Source: Synechococcus sp. SynAce01 (GTDB taxonomy: Bacteria; Cyanobacteriota; Cyanobacteriia; PCC-6307; Cyanobiaceae). From it: a stretch of 64,000 nucleotides of DNA. Shown in pieces: positions 9,392 to 17,533 of the stretch; the stretch's first letter is position 1, and each line of letters opens with the position of its first letter. The stretch covers positions 558,001 to 622,000 of the forward strand of contig NZ_CP018091.1 in NCBI RefSeq assembly GCF_001885215.1. Direction: 5' to 3'. The notes under the pieces were generated by a model. It was not told the DNA's origin. It worked only from the letters and a program-made list of their open reading frames with translations, and ran no database searches. The translations under genes were made by a program, and so were the position numbers.

Positions 9392-9461
9392 TCGCTCCAG
9401 GAGCGGGAAGGGGTGATTGTTATCCTTACAACGCCTTTCTTCGACCCAACGGTTTCAATTC

Positions 9462-10202
9462 ATGTCCCAAAGTGTGCCGATGCCCAAAAAGTTCCTAGCC
9501 GAACTGATTGGGACCTTCTGGCTTGTCCTCGGTGGCTGCGGCAGCGCCGTGCTGGCTGCCGTCTTTCCCTATGACAACGCCGCCGCCAACCCCCTGGGCC
9601 TCGGTTTTCTCGGCGTATCGATCGCCTTCGGCCTCACCCTGTTAACGATGGTTTATGCCATCGGCCATATTTCCGGCTGCCACATCAATCCCGCCGTGAG
9701 CTTCGGCCTCTGGGCCGGCGGCAAGTTTCCAGGCTCCGGGCTGCTGCCTTACATCGTCGCCCAGGTGCTCGGCGCCGTGATCGCCGGTGGCGTGATCAAG
9801 CTGGTCGCCAGTGGGCGCCCCGGTTTTGAACTGACCGGCAGCAATCCTTTGGCCACCAATGGCTTCGGTGCCCACTCCCCCGGTGGCTACGGCTTGCTCT
9901 CTGCGCTGGTGATCGAAGTGATCCTCACCTTCGTCTTCCTGCTGGTGATCCTCGGCGCCACCCACAAACAGGAGCTCGGCGCCATCGCCGGCGTGCCGAT
10001 TGGTCTCTCCCTGACCCTGATTCACCTGATCAGTATTCCTGTCACCAACACCTCGGTGAACCCTGCCCGCAGCACCGGTGTGGCGCTCTGGGTCGGAGGC
10101 CAGGCCGTGGGCCAGTTGTGGCTGTTCTGGCTGGCCCCAATCGTGGGGGCTCTGCTGGCCGGTTGGGTCTTCAAGGCGATGTTCGATCCCGAAACAGCCT
10201 GA
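9462..10202 (+). CDS. aqpZ: Aquaporin Z-type water channel
   Basis: This is a six-helix MIP-family channel. Both half-helix signatures are present: [11 protein letters not shown] in the first repeat and [13 protein letters not shown] in the second. Aromatic/arginine filter residues typical of water-selective AqpZ are visible (the phenylalanine in IAFGLT, the histidine in [10 protein letters not shown], and the arginine after NPA). I chose the ATG at 9462; ATG 9480 ([11 protein letters not shown]) is an equally plausible start, and the longer frame from 9417 is not conserved-looking. Cyanobacterial AqpZ has been linked to osmotic response and mixotrophic growth. Confidence 0.94.
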   Translation: MSQSVPMPKKFLAELIGTFWLVLGGCGSAVLAAVFPYDNAAANPLGLGFLGVSIAFGLTLLTMVYAIGHISGCHINPAVSFGLWAGGKFPGSGLLPYIVAQVLGAVIAGGVIKLVASGRPGFELTGSNPLATNGFGAHSPGGYGLLSALVIEVILTFVFLLVILGATHKQELGAIAGVPIGLSLTLIHLISIPVTNTSVNPARSTGVALWVGGQAVGQLWLFWLAPIVGALLAGWVFKAMFDPETA

Positions 10203-10236
10203 CTGACGACCAGGCCTGACACCCATCCGGGCACTG

Positions 10237-11499
10237 CTAGTGGAGAAAGGAGTTGAGGGCGGCCAACAGCTGCTCCACCTCCTCGCTGGTGGTGGTCAGG
10301 TGGGTGCAGGCCCGCAGACAGTGGGGGTGATCAAGGCTGCGCAGCCAAACTCCCTGCTGGCCCAGTTGTTCCACCAGAGATTCCGGCGTGTGGCCCCGGC
10401 CATCGCCCTCCAGTTCAACACTGACCAGACCAGCTGGCGGCGGCTCCTGGAGCAGGGTCTTCAGCCCTGGGATGGCCTGAAGACCAAGCCAGAGCTGGCT
10501 GCTGCGCTCGCGGATCAAGGCCAGACGAGCCGGCGCCCCTCCGACCGCATCCAGCAGTTCAAGCGAGCAGCGCAACCCGGCCATCAAAGGAGCGCAGGAG
10601 GTGGCTACCTCGAAGCGGCGACCATCGTGGTGCCACGGATCATGGCCACCACCCGGGCCATCAAGGCCGGCATCGTTCTCATTGGCCAGGCTGCGCCATC
10701 CCCCCAGCGTCGGTCTTGATGCGCTGAGGATTCGCTCCGACAGGGCCACACCCCCCAGGCCCTCTGGACCGCAACACCACTTGTGGCCGGTGAAGGCGTA
10801 GATATCGGCCGCCGAGGCTGCCGCCGCCACCGGCAGGGACCCCACCGACTGGGCGGCATCGACCAGCAACCAGGGATGGCGAGGGTGGTGCTCCAGCCGC
10901 TGGGCCACCGCTTCGATCGGCATCACCAGACCGGTGTTCCAAAGCAGGTGGGAGAGCACCACCAGGCGGGTGCGCGGAGTGAGGGCCTGATCAAGAGCGT
11001 CAAGCACGGCCCCATCGCTGGCCACGCCTGAACCCGGGCGGATCGAGCCCACCGCCAGGGTGCTGAGCGTGAGCCCTTCACGGTGGGCCAGCTCCCGGCA
11101 GGCCGCCACCACACCGGGATGCTCGCAATCACCGATCAACAGTTCATCGCCGCCCTGCCAGGGCAAACCCCAGAGCGGCAGCACGCAGCCACTGGACACA
11201 TTTTCGGTAAGCGCCAGCCGATGGGGCGGCACGCCGCAGATGACCGCCAGATCAGCGCGCAGACCCTGGGTCTGAGCCGCCAGCCACGGCCAGATGGATC
11301 CCGTGAAGGGCCCCAGCTCCTGGATACGCTGCCAGCTCTCGGTAATCGCCGCCAGCGACGGCGAAGGCAGTGGCCCCTGGCCGCCATAGTTGAAGTAGGT
11401 CTTGTTCGCCAGGGCTGGCATCAGCGCCCGAAGCTGGGCAGGGCTCAGCGGTTCGCCGCGCAGCGTCTGGGGATCGGCAGGGATGATGGCGCTCGACAT
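10237..11499 (-). CDS. Class V aminotransferase-fold enzyme, probable L-cysteine/cystine C-S lyase
   Basis: This 420-residue PLP enzyme of the aminotransferase class V/NifS fold has the early motif YFNYGGQGPLP, found in cyanobacterial C-DES cystine lyases, the aspartate of LLVDAAQSVGSLP, and the PLP lysine in FTGHKWCCGPEGLGG. It lacks an obvious cysteine-desulfurase active-site loop with a mobile Cys near residue 330. I therefore favour C-S lyase, which releases persulfide or sulfide from cystine, over desulfurase. The start ATG at 11499 is good. It is convergent with aqpZ and divergent from the AT-rich island that follows. Assignment to the sub-family is by motif resemblance only. Confidence 0.8.
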   Translation of the reverse strand: MSSAIIPADPQTLRGEPLSPAQLRALMPALANKTYFNYGGQGPLPSPSLAAITESWQRIQELGPFTGSIWPWLAAQTQGLRADLAVICGVPPHRLALTENVSSGCVLPLWGLPWQGGDELLIGDCEHPGVVAACRELAHREGLTLSTLAVGSIRPGSGVASDGAVLDALDQALTPRTRLVVLSHLLWNTGLVMPIEAVAQRLEHHPRHPWLLVDAAQSVGSLPVAAAASAADIYAFTGHKWCCGPEGLGGVALSERILSASRPTLGGWRSLANENDAGLDGPGGGHDPWHHDGRRFEVATSCAPLMAGLRCSLELLDAVGGAPARLALIRERSSQLWLGLQAIPGLKTLLQEPPPAGLVSVELEGDGRGHTPESLVEQLGQQGVWLRSLDHPHCLRACTHLTTTSEEVEQLLAALNSFLH

Positions 11500-11556
11500 A
11501 ACGTTTCTAGGGGAAGAAATGAACCTTGATAGGCTTGAGCCAGGGGAGCGAAGGGA

Positions 11557-11973
11557 TTGGGTCAGCTCGGACTGAACAGCAGGCTATGGATTGATCAGGA
11601 ACCAGAGCAAGTTGAAGCGAGAATCACACAGATCAACGATCCAATCCAGGTTGAAGCCCTCAGGCAATTGGCTCGCGAGGGTTACTGCCTGCTCAAGTCC
11701 AGTATTCCCCATTCAGCTATCGATGCCTATCTTGCTATCATCCATTCAGACAACCAACCCTTCCCACTTAAAGCCAGTTTAGGGCGTGACATCTTTTCCT
11801 TCGCCAGCCTTGATCCAAACCAGCCCCTCGTCAAGATTCTCGATAGTCATTTTGCTTTTGCAGAAGCTCGGGCCCTAGGCCTGGCCGCACCAATCAGGAG
11901 CCTGCTCGCGCTGATCTTCAAGGAAGCACCAGTCACCTTTCAAACCCTGTATTTCCAAGTGGTTTCCCTCTAA
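11557..11973 (+). pseudogene. Truncated PhyH-like (phytanoyl-CoA dioxygenase family) gene remnant
   Basis: The 138-residue frame (TTG start) resembles the N-terminal part of Fe(II)/2-oxoglutarate oxygenases of the PhyH family. It has QLAREGYCLLKSSIP followed by a helical region and FQTLYFQV. In the family that strand leads into a glycine/serine segment and the metal-binding H-x-D. Here it ends in VSL and a stop, so the iron ligands are absent. About 800 bases of AT-rich DNA without a continuation follow. I infer a truncated, non-functional gene acquired by transfer. Similarity to PhyH is weak and rests on pattern only. Confidence 0.5.
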
Positions 11974-12798
11974 CATGGCTAAAGTTTTTTCCAAAATAAA
12001 CAATAACACGAGCTTCTTCGAATTGCTCATACCAATCTAAAATGAATTCGATAGCTTATTGAGTGCTCAAATTGCTCGCTACCGATGATGTACTACTCAC
12101 CCCCGCCAAAATTTTTGATCTCGCGATTCAACCCTGCATGGACATAGGCTCCTGGCTTGCCTGCCAAGCCCTAAACGGTATCGTGATTACCATAAATAAA
12201 GTGCCCGTCTTCAGGTATGCCGCACTCTGGATACAGCCAACAGATTTTTTTTAGCGCTTCTTTGTCGAATTCAAAATAGCGCCGAAGGGTTGTAATACTG
12301 TTTTATGCGTTCCAAGACAGAAAAACAGTTTCCGCTATTTCTTGCGAAAGCGCAATCTGTTCTGGTCACTATGTCCTGTCCATCAATAGACTGTAGGTTG
12401 TCATCTTCCCCACTAGTCTCTTTGCCTGCTGCCCAGAGGGTGGGACAGAATAGTTGTGTAGTGTACCAGCTTTCAGTTGGCCAAAAAGAGGCATTTAACA
12501 GGGCCTGAATCAGGGAAGATCCACGCCACTTGCAACTGTCTGGACCATTGGCTGAATCAATTGGCTGGATTCAATAGTCAACAGCCAAGACCCCTGACAG
12601 CTTCTCCCAAGGCCATCTACATTGCCACTGAGAGCAAAGCCGTTGCCAAAAACAACTCAGGCCAGGGAGACCCGAGCGAATCGGGTCTTAGTGAGCACGG
12701 ATCAACGGTTCGAGCACGTTCAAACGATCTAGATGCAGACAAGACAACACCTTCAGTCAGGTCCGTGAACTAGGCGCTCAAGTGGGATCCGGCCTGGC
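11974..12798. other. AT-rich intergenic island with decayed coding remnants
   Basis: There is no intact gene here. GC in sampled 60-base rows is about 33-40%, against roughly 60-65% around it. The plus-strand frame at 12063-12254 (63 codons) looks like a shadow. Better candidates are on the minus strand: an open frame at 12570-12271 (99 codons) ending ERIKQYYNPSALF, and an overlapping frame at 12302-12171 with RRYFEFDKEALKKICWLY and IPEDGHFIYGNHD, then a stop and 25 more open codons. They look like one gene broken by a frameshift and stops. A hairpin with an 8-bp stem (12668-12688) has no T tract. Confidence 0.55.
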
Positions 12799-12957
12799 TC
12801 AGAGCACCTGGCCGACCATGACCGCGGCGAGGGCGGAAAAGACCGTGATTCCAAGGGCGGTGATGGGATTCTGGCCCTGGGCTACTGCAAAGCTGGTGAT
12901 CACGCCGGCGCCGAGGAAGGCCACAGCCAGTTGGGTGGTAGCGGAAGGACGGTCCAA
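12799..12957 (-). CDS. Small hydrophobic membrane protein, 52 aa
   Basis: The minus-strand frame from TTG 12957 encodes a short hydrophilic start (MDRPSATT), then a hydrophobic segment LAVAFLGAGVITSFAVA, a turn (QGQNPIT), and a second hydrophobic segment ALGITVFSALAAVMVG, ending in QVL. This is a clean two-helix hairpin, far more protein-like than the other frames here. It lies 88 bases downstream of ycf46 on the same strand, so it may belong to that operon. The start is uncertain: the frame is open back into the ycf46 3' region but offers no ATG or GTG. I do not recognise a family; the function is unknown. Confidence 0.55.
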   Translation of the reverse strand: MDRPSATTQLAVAFLGAGVITSFAVAQGQNPITALGITVFSALAAVMVGQVL

Positions 12958-13021
12958 GGTGGGCTGGCAACTGCAGGCACCGTAGGGATCAACACCCTGG
13001 CCCCAGCTGGATTTCCGCTGT

Positions 13022-13069
13022 TTCGTTACCCGGTGTCGGGGTTCGTTACCGGGAGTCTGTTTTCGTTAC
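13022..13069. repeat. Three TTCGTTAC direct repeats at exact 20-bp spacing
   Basis: The octamer TTCGTTAC (GTAACGAA on minus) occurs at 13022, 13042 and 13062, exactly 20 bases apart. The DNA between the copies is partly conserved (CGGTGTCGGGG against CGGGAGTCTGT). The array spans the ycf46 stop codon and the start of the gap before the small membrane gene. It could be a degenerate tandem duplication or a set of protein-binding sites on one helical face. Confidence 0.85.
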
Positions 13070-14548
13070 ACCCCGCAACCTGGAGGCAGGCCTGGCGCGG
13101 CCGCTGCTGGCCCACTGCTTGAGGGCATCCATCTGCTCCCGTGCCGTTCGCGACAGCGGTACAAGATCGCTGGCAGCCCGGATCAGGTCCGCTTCTGAAA
13201 AGTCACGGTGGGCACCGAAGCCGAGGTGCATGGCCTCCACCACGATCTGCTCGAGTTCGGCGCCGGAGAAGCCATCGGTGCGATCCACCAGCACCTCCAG
13301 GGGGATCGCATGGGCGGGACGGCGGCGGCGCAGCTGCAGATCCAGGATGGTGCGCCGCTCGGCCGCATCGGGCAGATCGAGCAGAAAGATCTCGTCGAAG
13401 CGCCCCTTGCGCATCAGCTCCGGCGGCAGGTTGGCCACACCGTTGGCCGTGGCCACCACGAACACCGCCGTGGTCTTCTCGGCCATCCAGGTGAGCAGGC
13501 TGGCCAGCACCCGCTGGCTGGCTCCCCCATCGCTGCGGCTGTCGCCCCCGAAGCCCTTGTCAATCTCATCGATCCAGAGCACGCAGGGTGCCATCGCTTC
13601 GGCCCGGCGGATCATGTCGCGGGTGCGCGCTTCGCTCGCTCCCACCAGACCGGCAAACAGCCGACCCACATCCAGCCGCAGCAGGGGCATCGCCCAGCTG
13701 TGGGCAATCGCCTTGGCTGTCAGTGACTTGCCCGTGCCCTGGGGCCCCACCAGCAGCACCCCCCTGGGCAGGGGCAGGCCATAGCGCTCGGCTTCGTCGC
13801 TGAAGGCCAGGCGGCGCTGGTCAAGCCATTGCTTGAGGGCCTCCAGCCCGCCGATATCCGCCGGGCTCGCCTCAGTGGGGCAGTACTCCAGCAGCTCGCT
13901 GCGGGCGATCGACTGGCGTTTTTCCTCGAGAACCTCAGCGAGATCGGCCTCACCGATCTGGCCACGGCGGGCTAAGGCCCGGGCGGCCACCTGGCGGATC
14001 CGTTGTTCAGTCAGACCGCTGCAGGAATGGACGAGCTGCTCGAGGGCATCGGCAGGGGGGCGATGCCCACTGGCCTGGGCGATGCTTTCGAGCAGGTCGC
14101 GGATCTCCCGCGCCGTGGGCAAGGGCAGATCGAGCACGGTGATGCACTCCTCCAGCTCCCTGGGCACCTGCCAGTCGGGTGCAGTGATCACCAGGGTCTG
14201 GGGCTGGCGGCGCAGGCTGATCGAGAGATTGCGCAGGCGCCGGCAGATGCCCGGATCATCGCAGTAGCGATGGAAATCGAGAAGCAGAAGAATGGCAGGC
14301 TGATCCTGGGGCAGGCTTTTGAGGCTGTCGAGGGCCGCCAGCGGATTGCGGATGGCCTCGGCCGAGCGATTCGGCAGCCCGGCGATCCCATCAACGAAAT
14401 CCCAGCGAAACAGGGTGCGCTGTCCGAGCCGAGCCGCGGCCAGGCCCAGCAGGGTCTCAATCCGCTCCTCCTCCAGGCTGCGGATCCAGAGGATCGGAGC
14501 ACGGGCACGGATCAGCAGGTCGAGTTGGTCCGACCAGGATTCAGTCAT
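13046..14548 (-). CDS. ycf46: AAA+ ATPase, Ycf46 family
   Basis: This 500-residue protein matches the cyanobacterial and algal-plastid Ycf46 family. It has a poorly conserved N-terminal half (about 1-230) and a C-terminal AAA+ module: Walker A GPQGTGKS near 270, Walker B VLWIDEID near 328, the sensor region VVATANGVANLP, and the arginine-finger region MRKGRFDEIF. The role is not established; published work connects Ycf46 to photosynthesis or carbon-uptake regulation in some strains. It starts 24 bases after yceD and is the last large gene of the rpmH-rnpA-PH-yidC-yceD series. Its final codons overlap the repeat array. Confidence 0.9.
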   Translation of the reverse strand: MTESWSDQLDLLIRARAPILWIRSLEEERIETLLGLAAARLGQRTLFRWDFVDGIAGLPNRSAEAIRNPLAALDSLKSLPQDQPAILLLLDFHRYCDDPGICRRLRNLSISLRRQPQTLVITAPDWQVPRELEECITVLDLPLPTAREIRDLLESIAQASGHRPPADALEQLVHSCSGLTEQRIRQVAARALARRGQIGEADLAEVLEEKRQSIARSELLEYCPTEASPADIGGLEALKQWLDQRRLAFSDEAERYGLPLPRGVLLVGPQGTGKSLTAKAIAHSWAMPLLRLDVGRLFAGLVGASEARTRDMIRRAEAMAPCVLWIDEIDKGFGGDSRSDGGASQRVLASLLTWMAEKTTAVFVVATANGVANLPPELMRKGRFDEIFLLDLPDAAERRTILDLQLRRRRPAHAIPLEVLVDRTDGFSGAELEQIVVEAMHLGFGAHRDFSEADLIRAASDLVPLSRTAREQMDALKQWASSGRARPASRLRGVTKTDSR

Positions 14549-14572
14549 GGGCCAGCCTCCATCGCCATCGCC

Positions 14573-15205
14573 TCAACGCAGTTGGCCGAGCCGCGCCCAG
14601 CGCGGATCCAGCGGTGGCTCCGAGCTGGACGAACTGGGGCCTGTGGCCGATAGTTCCGCTGTGCTCCAGACGGCCGGGCCCGGGCAGGCAGCCCCACAGT
14701 CGTTGCGGCACGGCAACTGGAGGTGGAGCTGCTCGAAGATCCAGTGACCTGGATCAAACAGGCCCAGGGGGTCGAGGCACTCACTGGGGCTATCGGTCTC
14801 AATCGGCCAAAGGCCAGAAGAATCGAGATCACCAGCGCCTGAACCGCTGAAGTTGAGCAGCTGTTGCGCAAGGGATTCGGGCGTTGACGCGTCTGGCTCC
14901 AAAACCTCGTCGCCATCAGTGCCCAGAGCGATCAGCTCCTGACAGCGAAAGTGGAGGGGATGGTCGTAGTCCGCCAGACAGCGATCACAGCGCAAGCTGA
15001 TGGTGGCGCTGGCCTCGCCATTCAACTGGAGTCCATCTCCCATCCAGAGCGCCCGGAGTTCCCCGCGCACCGGGGAAAGGGTTTCGATCTCGGCGAGATG
15101 CTGGTCCAGGGCCCAGTGCGCACCGGCCTGGAGCAGGCGCAACTCCTGCAGGGGGATGGGCTTGAGCGGCAGAGACTCCGGAATAGGGGGCCTTCGCCGC
15201 TCCAT
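14573..15205 (-). CDS. YceD/DUF177 family protein
   Basis: The DUF177 (YceD) signature is the paired-cysteine segment ISLRCDRCLADYDHPL followed by an acidic stretch, and the C-terminal DPRWARLGQLR. In other bacteria yceD precedes rpmF, and plant homologues affect 23S rRNA accumulation, so a ribosome-related role is inferred. Here rpmF is not adjacent; the gene follows yidC, its ATG overlapping the yidC stop (TGATG). A GTG one codon upstream at 15208 is an alternative start. The C-terminal third carries a serine-rich region unlike the rest. Confidence 0.82.
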   Translation of the reverse strand: MERRRPPIPESLPLKPIPLQELRLLQAGAHWALDQHLAEIETLSPVRGELRALWMGDGLQLNGEASATISLRCDRCLADYDHPLHFRCQELIALGTDGDEVLEPDASTPESLAQQLLNFSGSGAGDLDSSGLWPIETDSPSECLDPLGLFDPGHWIFEQLHLQLPCRNDCGAACPGPAVWSTAELSATGPSSSSSEPPLDPRWARLGQLR

Positions 15206-16344
15206 CACTTCTTACCCTTGGGCTCGAAGGGAAGACGCTCCATGCCGCCGCCGGCGGTGGCGGCCACCGCGACGGTCTGCTGGGCCAGCTGCTGATCGAG
15301 AATGACCTGGAGATTATCCGGCAAGGTTTCGCGGGTGAGCAGAAAGGTCTGCAGCCCCTGGAAGATGTTGGCCACCACCATGTAAAGAAGCACCCCGGCC
15401 GGCAAGGGGAAGAAGAGAAACATGCCGGTGATCATCACCGGGGTGATCTTGTTGGCCGTCGATTGCTGCGGATTGGGCGGCATGCCCATGCCCGAGAGAA
15501 TCTGCGAGATGAACAGGGTGGCACCAAAGCCCCCCACCAGGATGGCGATGTCCCAGTTGATCGCGCCGTCGGTGTAGAAGCCCACCTGGCCAAGGGCCTT
15601 GATAAACAGGAAACCGCTACGGGCCGCCAGACCAGGAACCTTGGCCTCGATTGTGGCTTCACCGGTGCTGAGCGCTTCGATCTGGCCTGTCTCGCTCACC
15701 TTGATCACCCCATCCCCCTTGGTGATGCTCCAGGAGGGGGTGTAGGCCGTACCGTTCTCCACCCCTTGGAGCAGGCTGGTGAAGGACTCACCGCTCTTGG
15801 TGTGGAAGTTGATCTGGGCCACATCGCCAACGCCCAGCTTGGTGCCCTGCTCCAGGCTGGCGATCACCGGCACATGGTTGGTTTCGGTGATGAAGATCGA
15901 ATGGCTGGCGCTGTTGAACGGCTTGGTTTCGACCGCTGCGATCTGGTCAGCCGGCAGAACCTTCAGGTTCAAGGTGTAGGGCACATCGGCAAAGGGGGAC
16001 CCACGCAAGGTGGCAAAGAGCGCGAACAGGATCGGCATCTGCACCAGCAGCGGCAGACAACCGGCCAGGGGGCTGCCGAATTCCTTCATCAGCTTGCCCA
16101 GCTCTTCCTGTTGCTTCTTTGGATCGCTGGCGTGGCGCGCCTTGATTTCGGCCTGCCGCTTCTGCATGACCGGCTGGGCGATCCGCATCCTCCTGGCACT
16201 GCGGATTGAGCCGGCGCTGAGTGGAAACAGGGCAAGCCTGATCACCACCGTCAAGGCGACGATCGCCAGCCCGTAACTCGGCACCAGACCGTAGAAAAAG
16301 TCGAGGATCGGGAGCAGGAGGTTGTCGGAGATGTAGCCGATCAC
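15205..16344 (-). CDS. yidC: Membrane protein insertase YidC/Oxa1 with Ig-like insertion
   Basis: YidC inserts proteins into the plasma and thylakoid membranes. The 379-residue product has a first helix at 12-40, a cytoplasmic hairpin rich in K/R/E/Q (48-88), a second helix at 91-112, and C-terminal helices from about 262 onward ([39 protein letters not shown]). Between helices two and three is an extra region of about 140 residues; within it [32 protein letters not shown] strongly resembles a bacterial Ig-like group 2 domain. It lacks the large N-terminal periplasmic domain of E. coli YidC. It lies in an operon with rnpA and rpmH. Confidence 0.93.
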   Translation of the reverse strand: MIGYISDNLLLPILDFFYGLVPSYGLAIVALTVVIRLALFPLSAGSIRSARRMRIAQPVMQKRQAEIKARHASDPKKQQEELGKLMKEFGSPLAGCLPLLVQMPILFALFATLRGSPFADVPYTLNLKVLPADQIAAVETKPFNSASHSIFITETNHVPVIASLEQGTKLGVGDVAQINFHTKSGESFTSLLQGVENGTAYTPSWSITKGDGVIKVSETGQIEALSTGEATIEAKVPGLAARSGFLFIKALGQVGFYTDGAINWDIAILVGGFGATLFISQILSGMGMPPNPQQSTANKITPVMITGMFLFFPLPAGVLLYMVVANIFQGLQTFLLTRETLPDNLQVILDQQLAQQTVAVAATAGGGMERLPFEPKGKK

Positions 16345-16422
16345 GGCGGGGTAGCGGCGGGGGTGGAAGGGGTATGGGAATCAGTGTGCCCCAGCAGGGA
16401 GGCAATCGCGCGGGTCAGCGGT

Positions 16423-16929
16423 TCAGGCGCTGGAAGCCTGGGAGACGCCGAATCCTTTGCTGTCGGGGCCCGCAAGACCGGCGACCGCACCCGAGGGGCT
16501 CCTGGCAGCAAGCCGCTCGAGGATGTAAGCCTCGGTTTCGCGGAACCGTGGAACCGAGCGCATCTCCAGCTTGAAACCGTCATTAAGCACAAGGACCATG
16601 TCTCCCCAGGCACCGAAGCCCCGGGAAACAGAGCGCACCTCTCGAATTTGGCCATAGCTGATCTGGCTGCGGTCGCGGCCGAGCCAGCCACCGGTCACGG
16701 AGATCCGGCGGCTGGTGATCCGATAACGCAGCCAGAGGGCCCGAACGATGGCCCCGACCGCGAAGGGAAGGCCGATCAGGGTGAGCCCGAAGACCAGGTT
16801 GAAAATCAGATCGCCGCGGGCCGGCCCGCCCTCATAGAAGACAGGCTCCGCGATGGGGCTGGGGATGGCCTGACCCGAACCAGTCGGGAGAGTGCTTGCG
16901 TTTGGCCCTTCAGGCCCTTGACCCGTCAT
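16423..16929 (-). CDS. PH domain (bPH2-type) membrane protein
   Basis: The 168-residue protein has an N-terminal proline-rich stretch, then VFYEGGPARGDLIF, a hydrophobic segment (about 45-65, LIFNLVFGLTLIGLPFAVG), and a bacterial PH domain with LRYRITSRRISVTGGWLG, then SQISYGQIREVRSV and FGAWGDMVLVLNDG. That order is typical of YdbS/YdbT-like PH proteins. Its ATG overlaps the rnpA stop by four bases (ATGA). The position between rnpA and yidC suggests a role in membrane biogenesis, but this is inferred from context only. Confidence 0.85.
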   Translation of the reverse strand: MTGQGPEGPNASTLPTGSGQAIPSPIAEPVFYEGGPARGDLIFNLVFGLTLIGLPFAVGAIVRALWLRYRITSRRISVTGGWLGRDRSQISYGQIREVRSVSRGFGAWGDMVLVLNDGFKLEMRSVPRFRETEAYILERLAARSPSGAVAGLAGPDSKGFGVSQASSA

Positions 16930-17315
16930 TGGCTCAGACCCGCCTTCTGAAACAGCAACTCACATTCTCCCAGCAAGAGCTCCTCAGCGGCCTCGGCGCT
17001 GCCGGGCTTGAGGCTGAACAGCAACCACTGGCCGCTCAAGGGCTCAGGCAAGACCCTGCAATGGTTCTGCATCCAGCCATGGATCAAGCGCCGCAGCCGG
17101 TTGCGGCAGACGGAGCGTTTGCTGACCTTCGTGCTCACCACAACTGCGCCGCGACAGGGGCTGACTTTTGCAAACGCAGAGCCTTTGCTCAGCAGAGCCT
17201 CATCGGCTTCAAGGGTGCGTAGCACCATCCAGGAGCCATGGAATCGACGACCTTTGCGATAGAGGTGATCGAAAGCCCGATACCCCCTCAGGCGCAGGTC
17301 CGGCGGCAGGGCCAT
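16926..17315 (-). CDS. rnpA: Ribonuclease P protein component
   Basis: RnpA is the basic protein cofactor of RNase P, which matures tRNA 5' ends. The 129-residue protein has LRLRGYRAFDHLYRKGRRF at its start and the RNR motif in KVSKRSVCRNRLRRLIH. It follows rpmH by 19 bases, the classical bacterial arrangement, and overlaps the PH-domain gene by four bases. Confidence 0.96.
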   Translation of the reverse strand: MALPPDLRLRGYRAFDHLYRKGRRFHGSWMVLRTLEADEALLSKGSAFAKVSPCRGAVVVSTKVSKRSVCRNRLRRLIHGWMQNHCRVLPEPLSGQWLLFSLKPGSAEAAEELLLGECELLFQKAGLSQ

Positions 17316-17334
17316 CGAACCGACCGTTGCGCGA

Positions 17335-17472
17335 TCAGACCGCCAGGCGAGCCCGTCCGCGGCGGCGGCGGGTGCGGATCACGCGCCGACCGGTGTGGGA
17401 GCGCATGCGGACACGGAAGCCGGACACCCGCTTGCGCTTGCGGCTTGTTCCTTCCAGGGTGCGCTTGGTCAT
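17335..17472 (-). CDS. rpmH: 50S ribosomal protein L34
   Basis: The 45-residue, very basic protein starts [20 protein letters not shown] and contains [19 protein letters not shown], the L34 signature. It is the first gene of a minus-strand series running through rnpA, the PH protein, yidC, yceD and ycf46. No dnaA gene lies upstream, so this is not the classical origin-proximal arrangement. Confidence 0.96.
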   Translation of the reverse strand: MTKRTLEGTSRKRKRVSGFRVRMRSHTGRRVIRTRRRRGRARLAV

Positions 17473-17533
17473 GGGGCGGCTCTGCTACTCGCTCTGGGTC
17501 GATGAACCAACGTATCAGTCAGGGGGCGGGTGG

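Noticed and set aside
12063-12254. 63-codon plus-strand frame in the AT-rich island
   Set aside because: No family resemblance, and the minus-strand reading of the same DNA is more protein-like.
12668-12688. 8-bp stem hairpin as a terminator
   Set aside because: There is no T tract on either side; it may be a chance or relic stem-loop.
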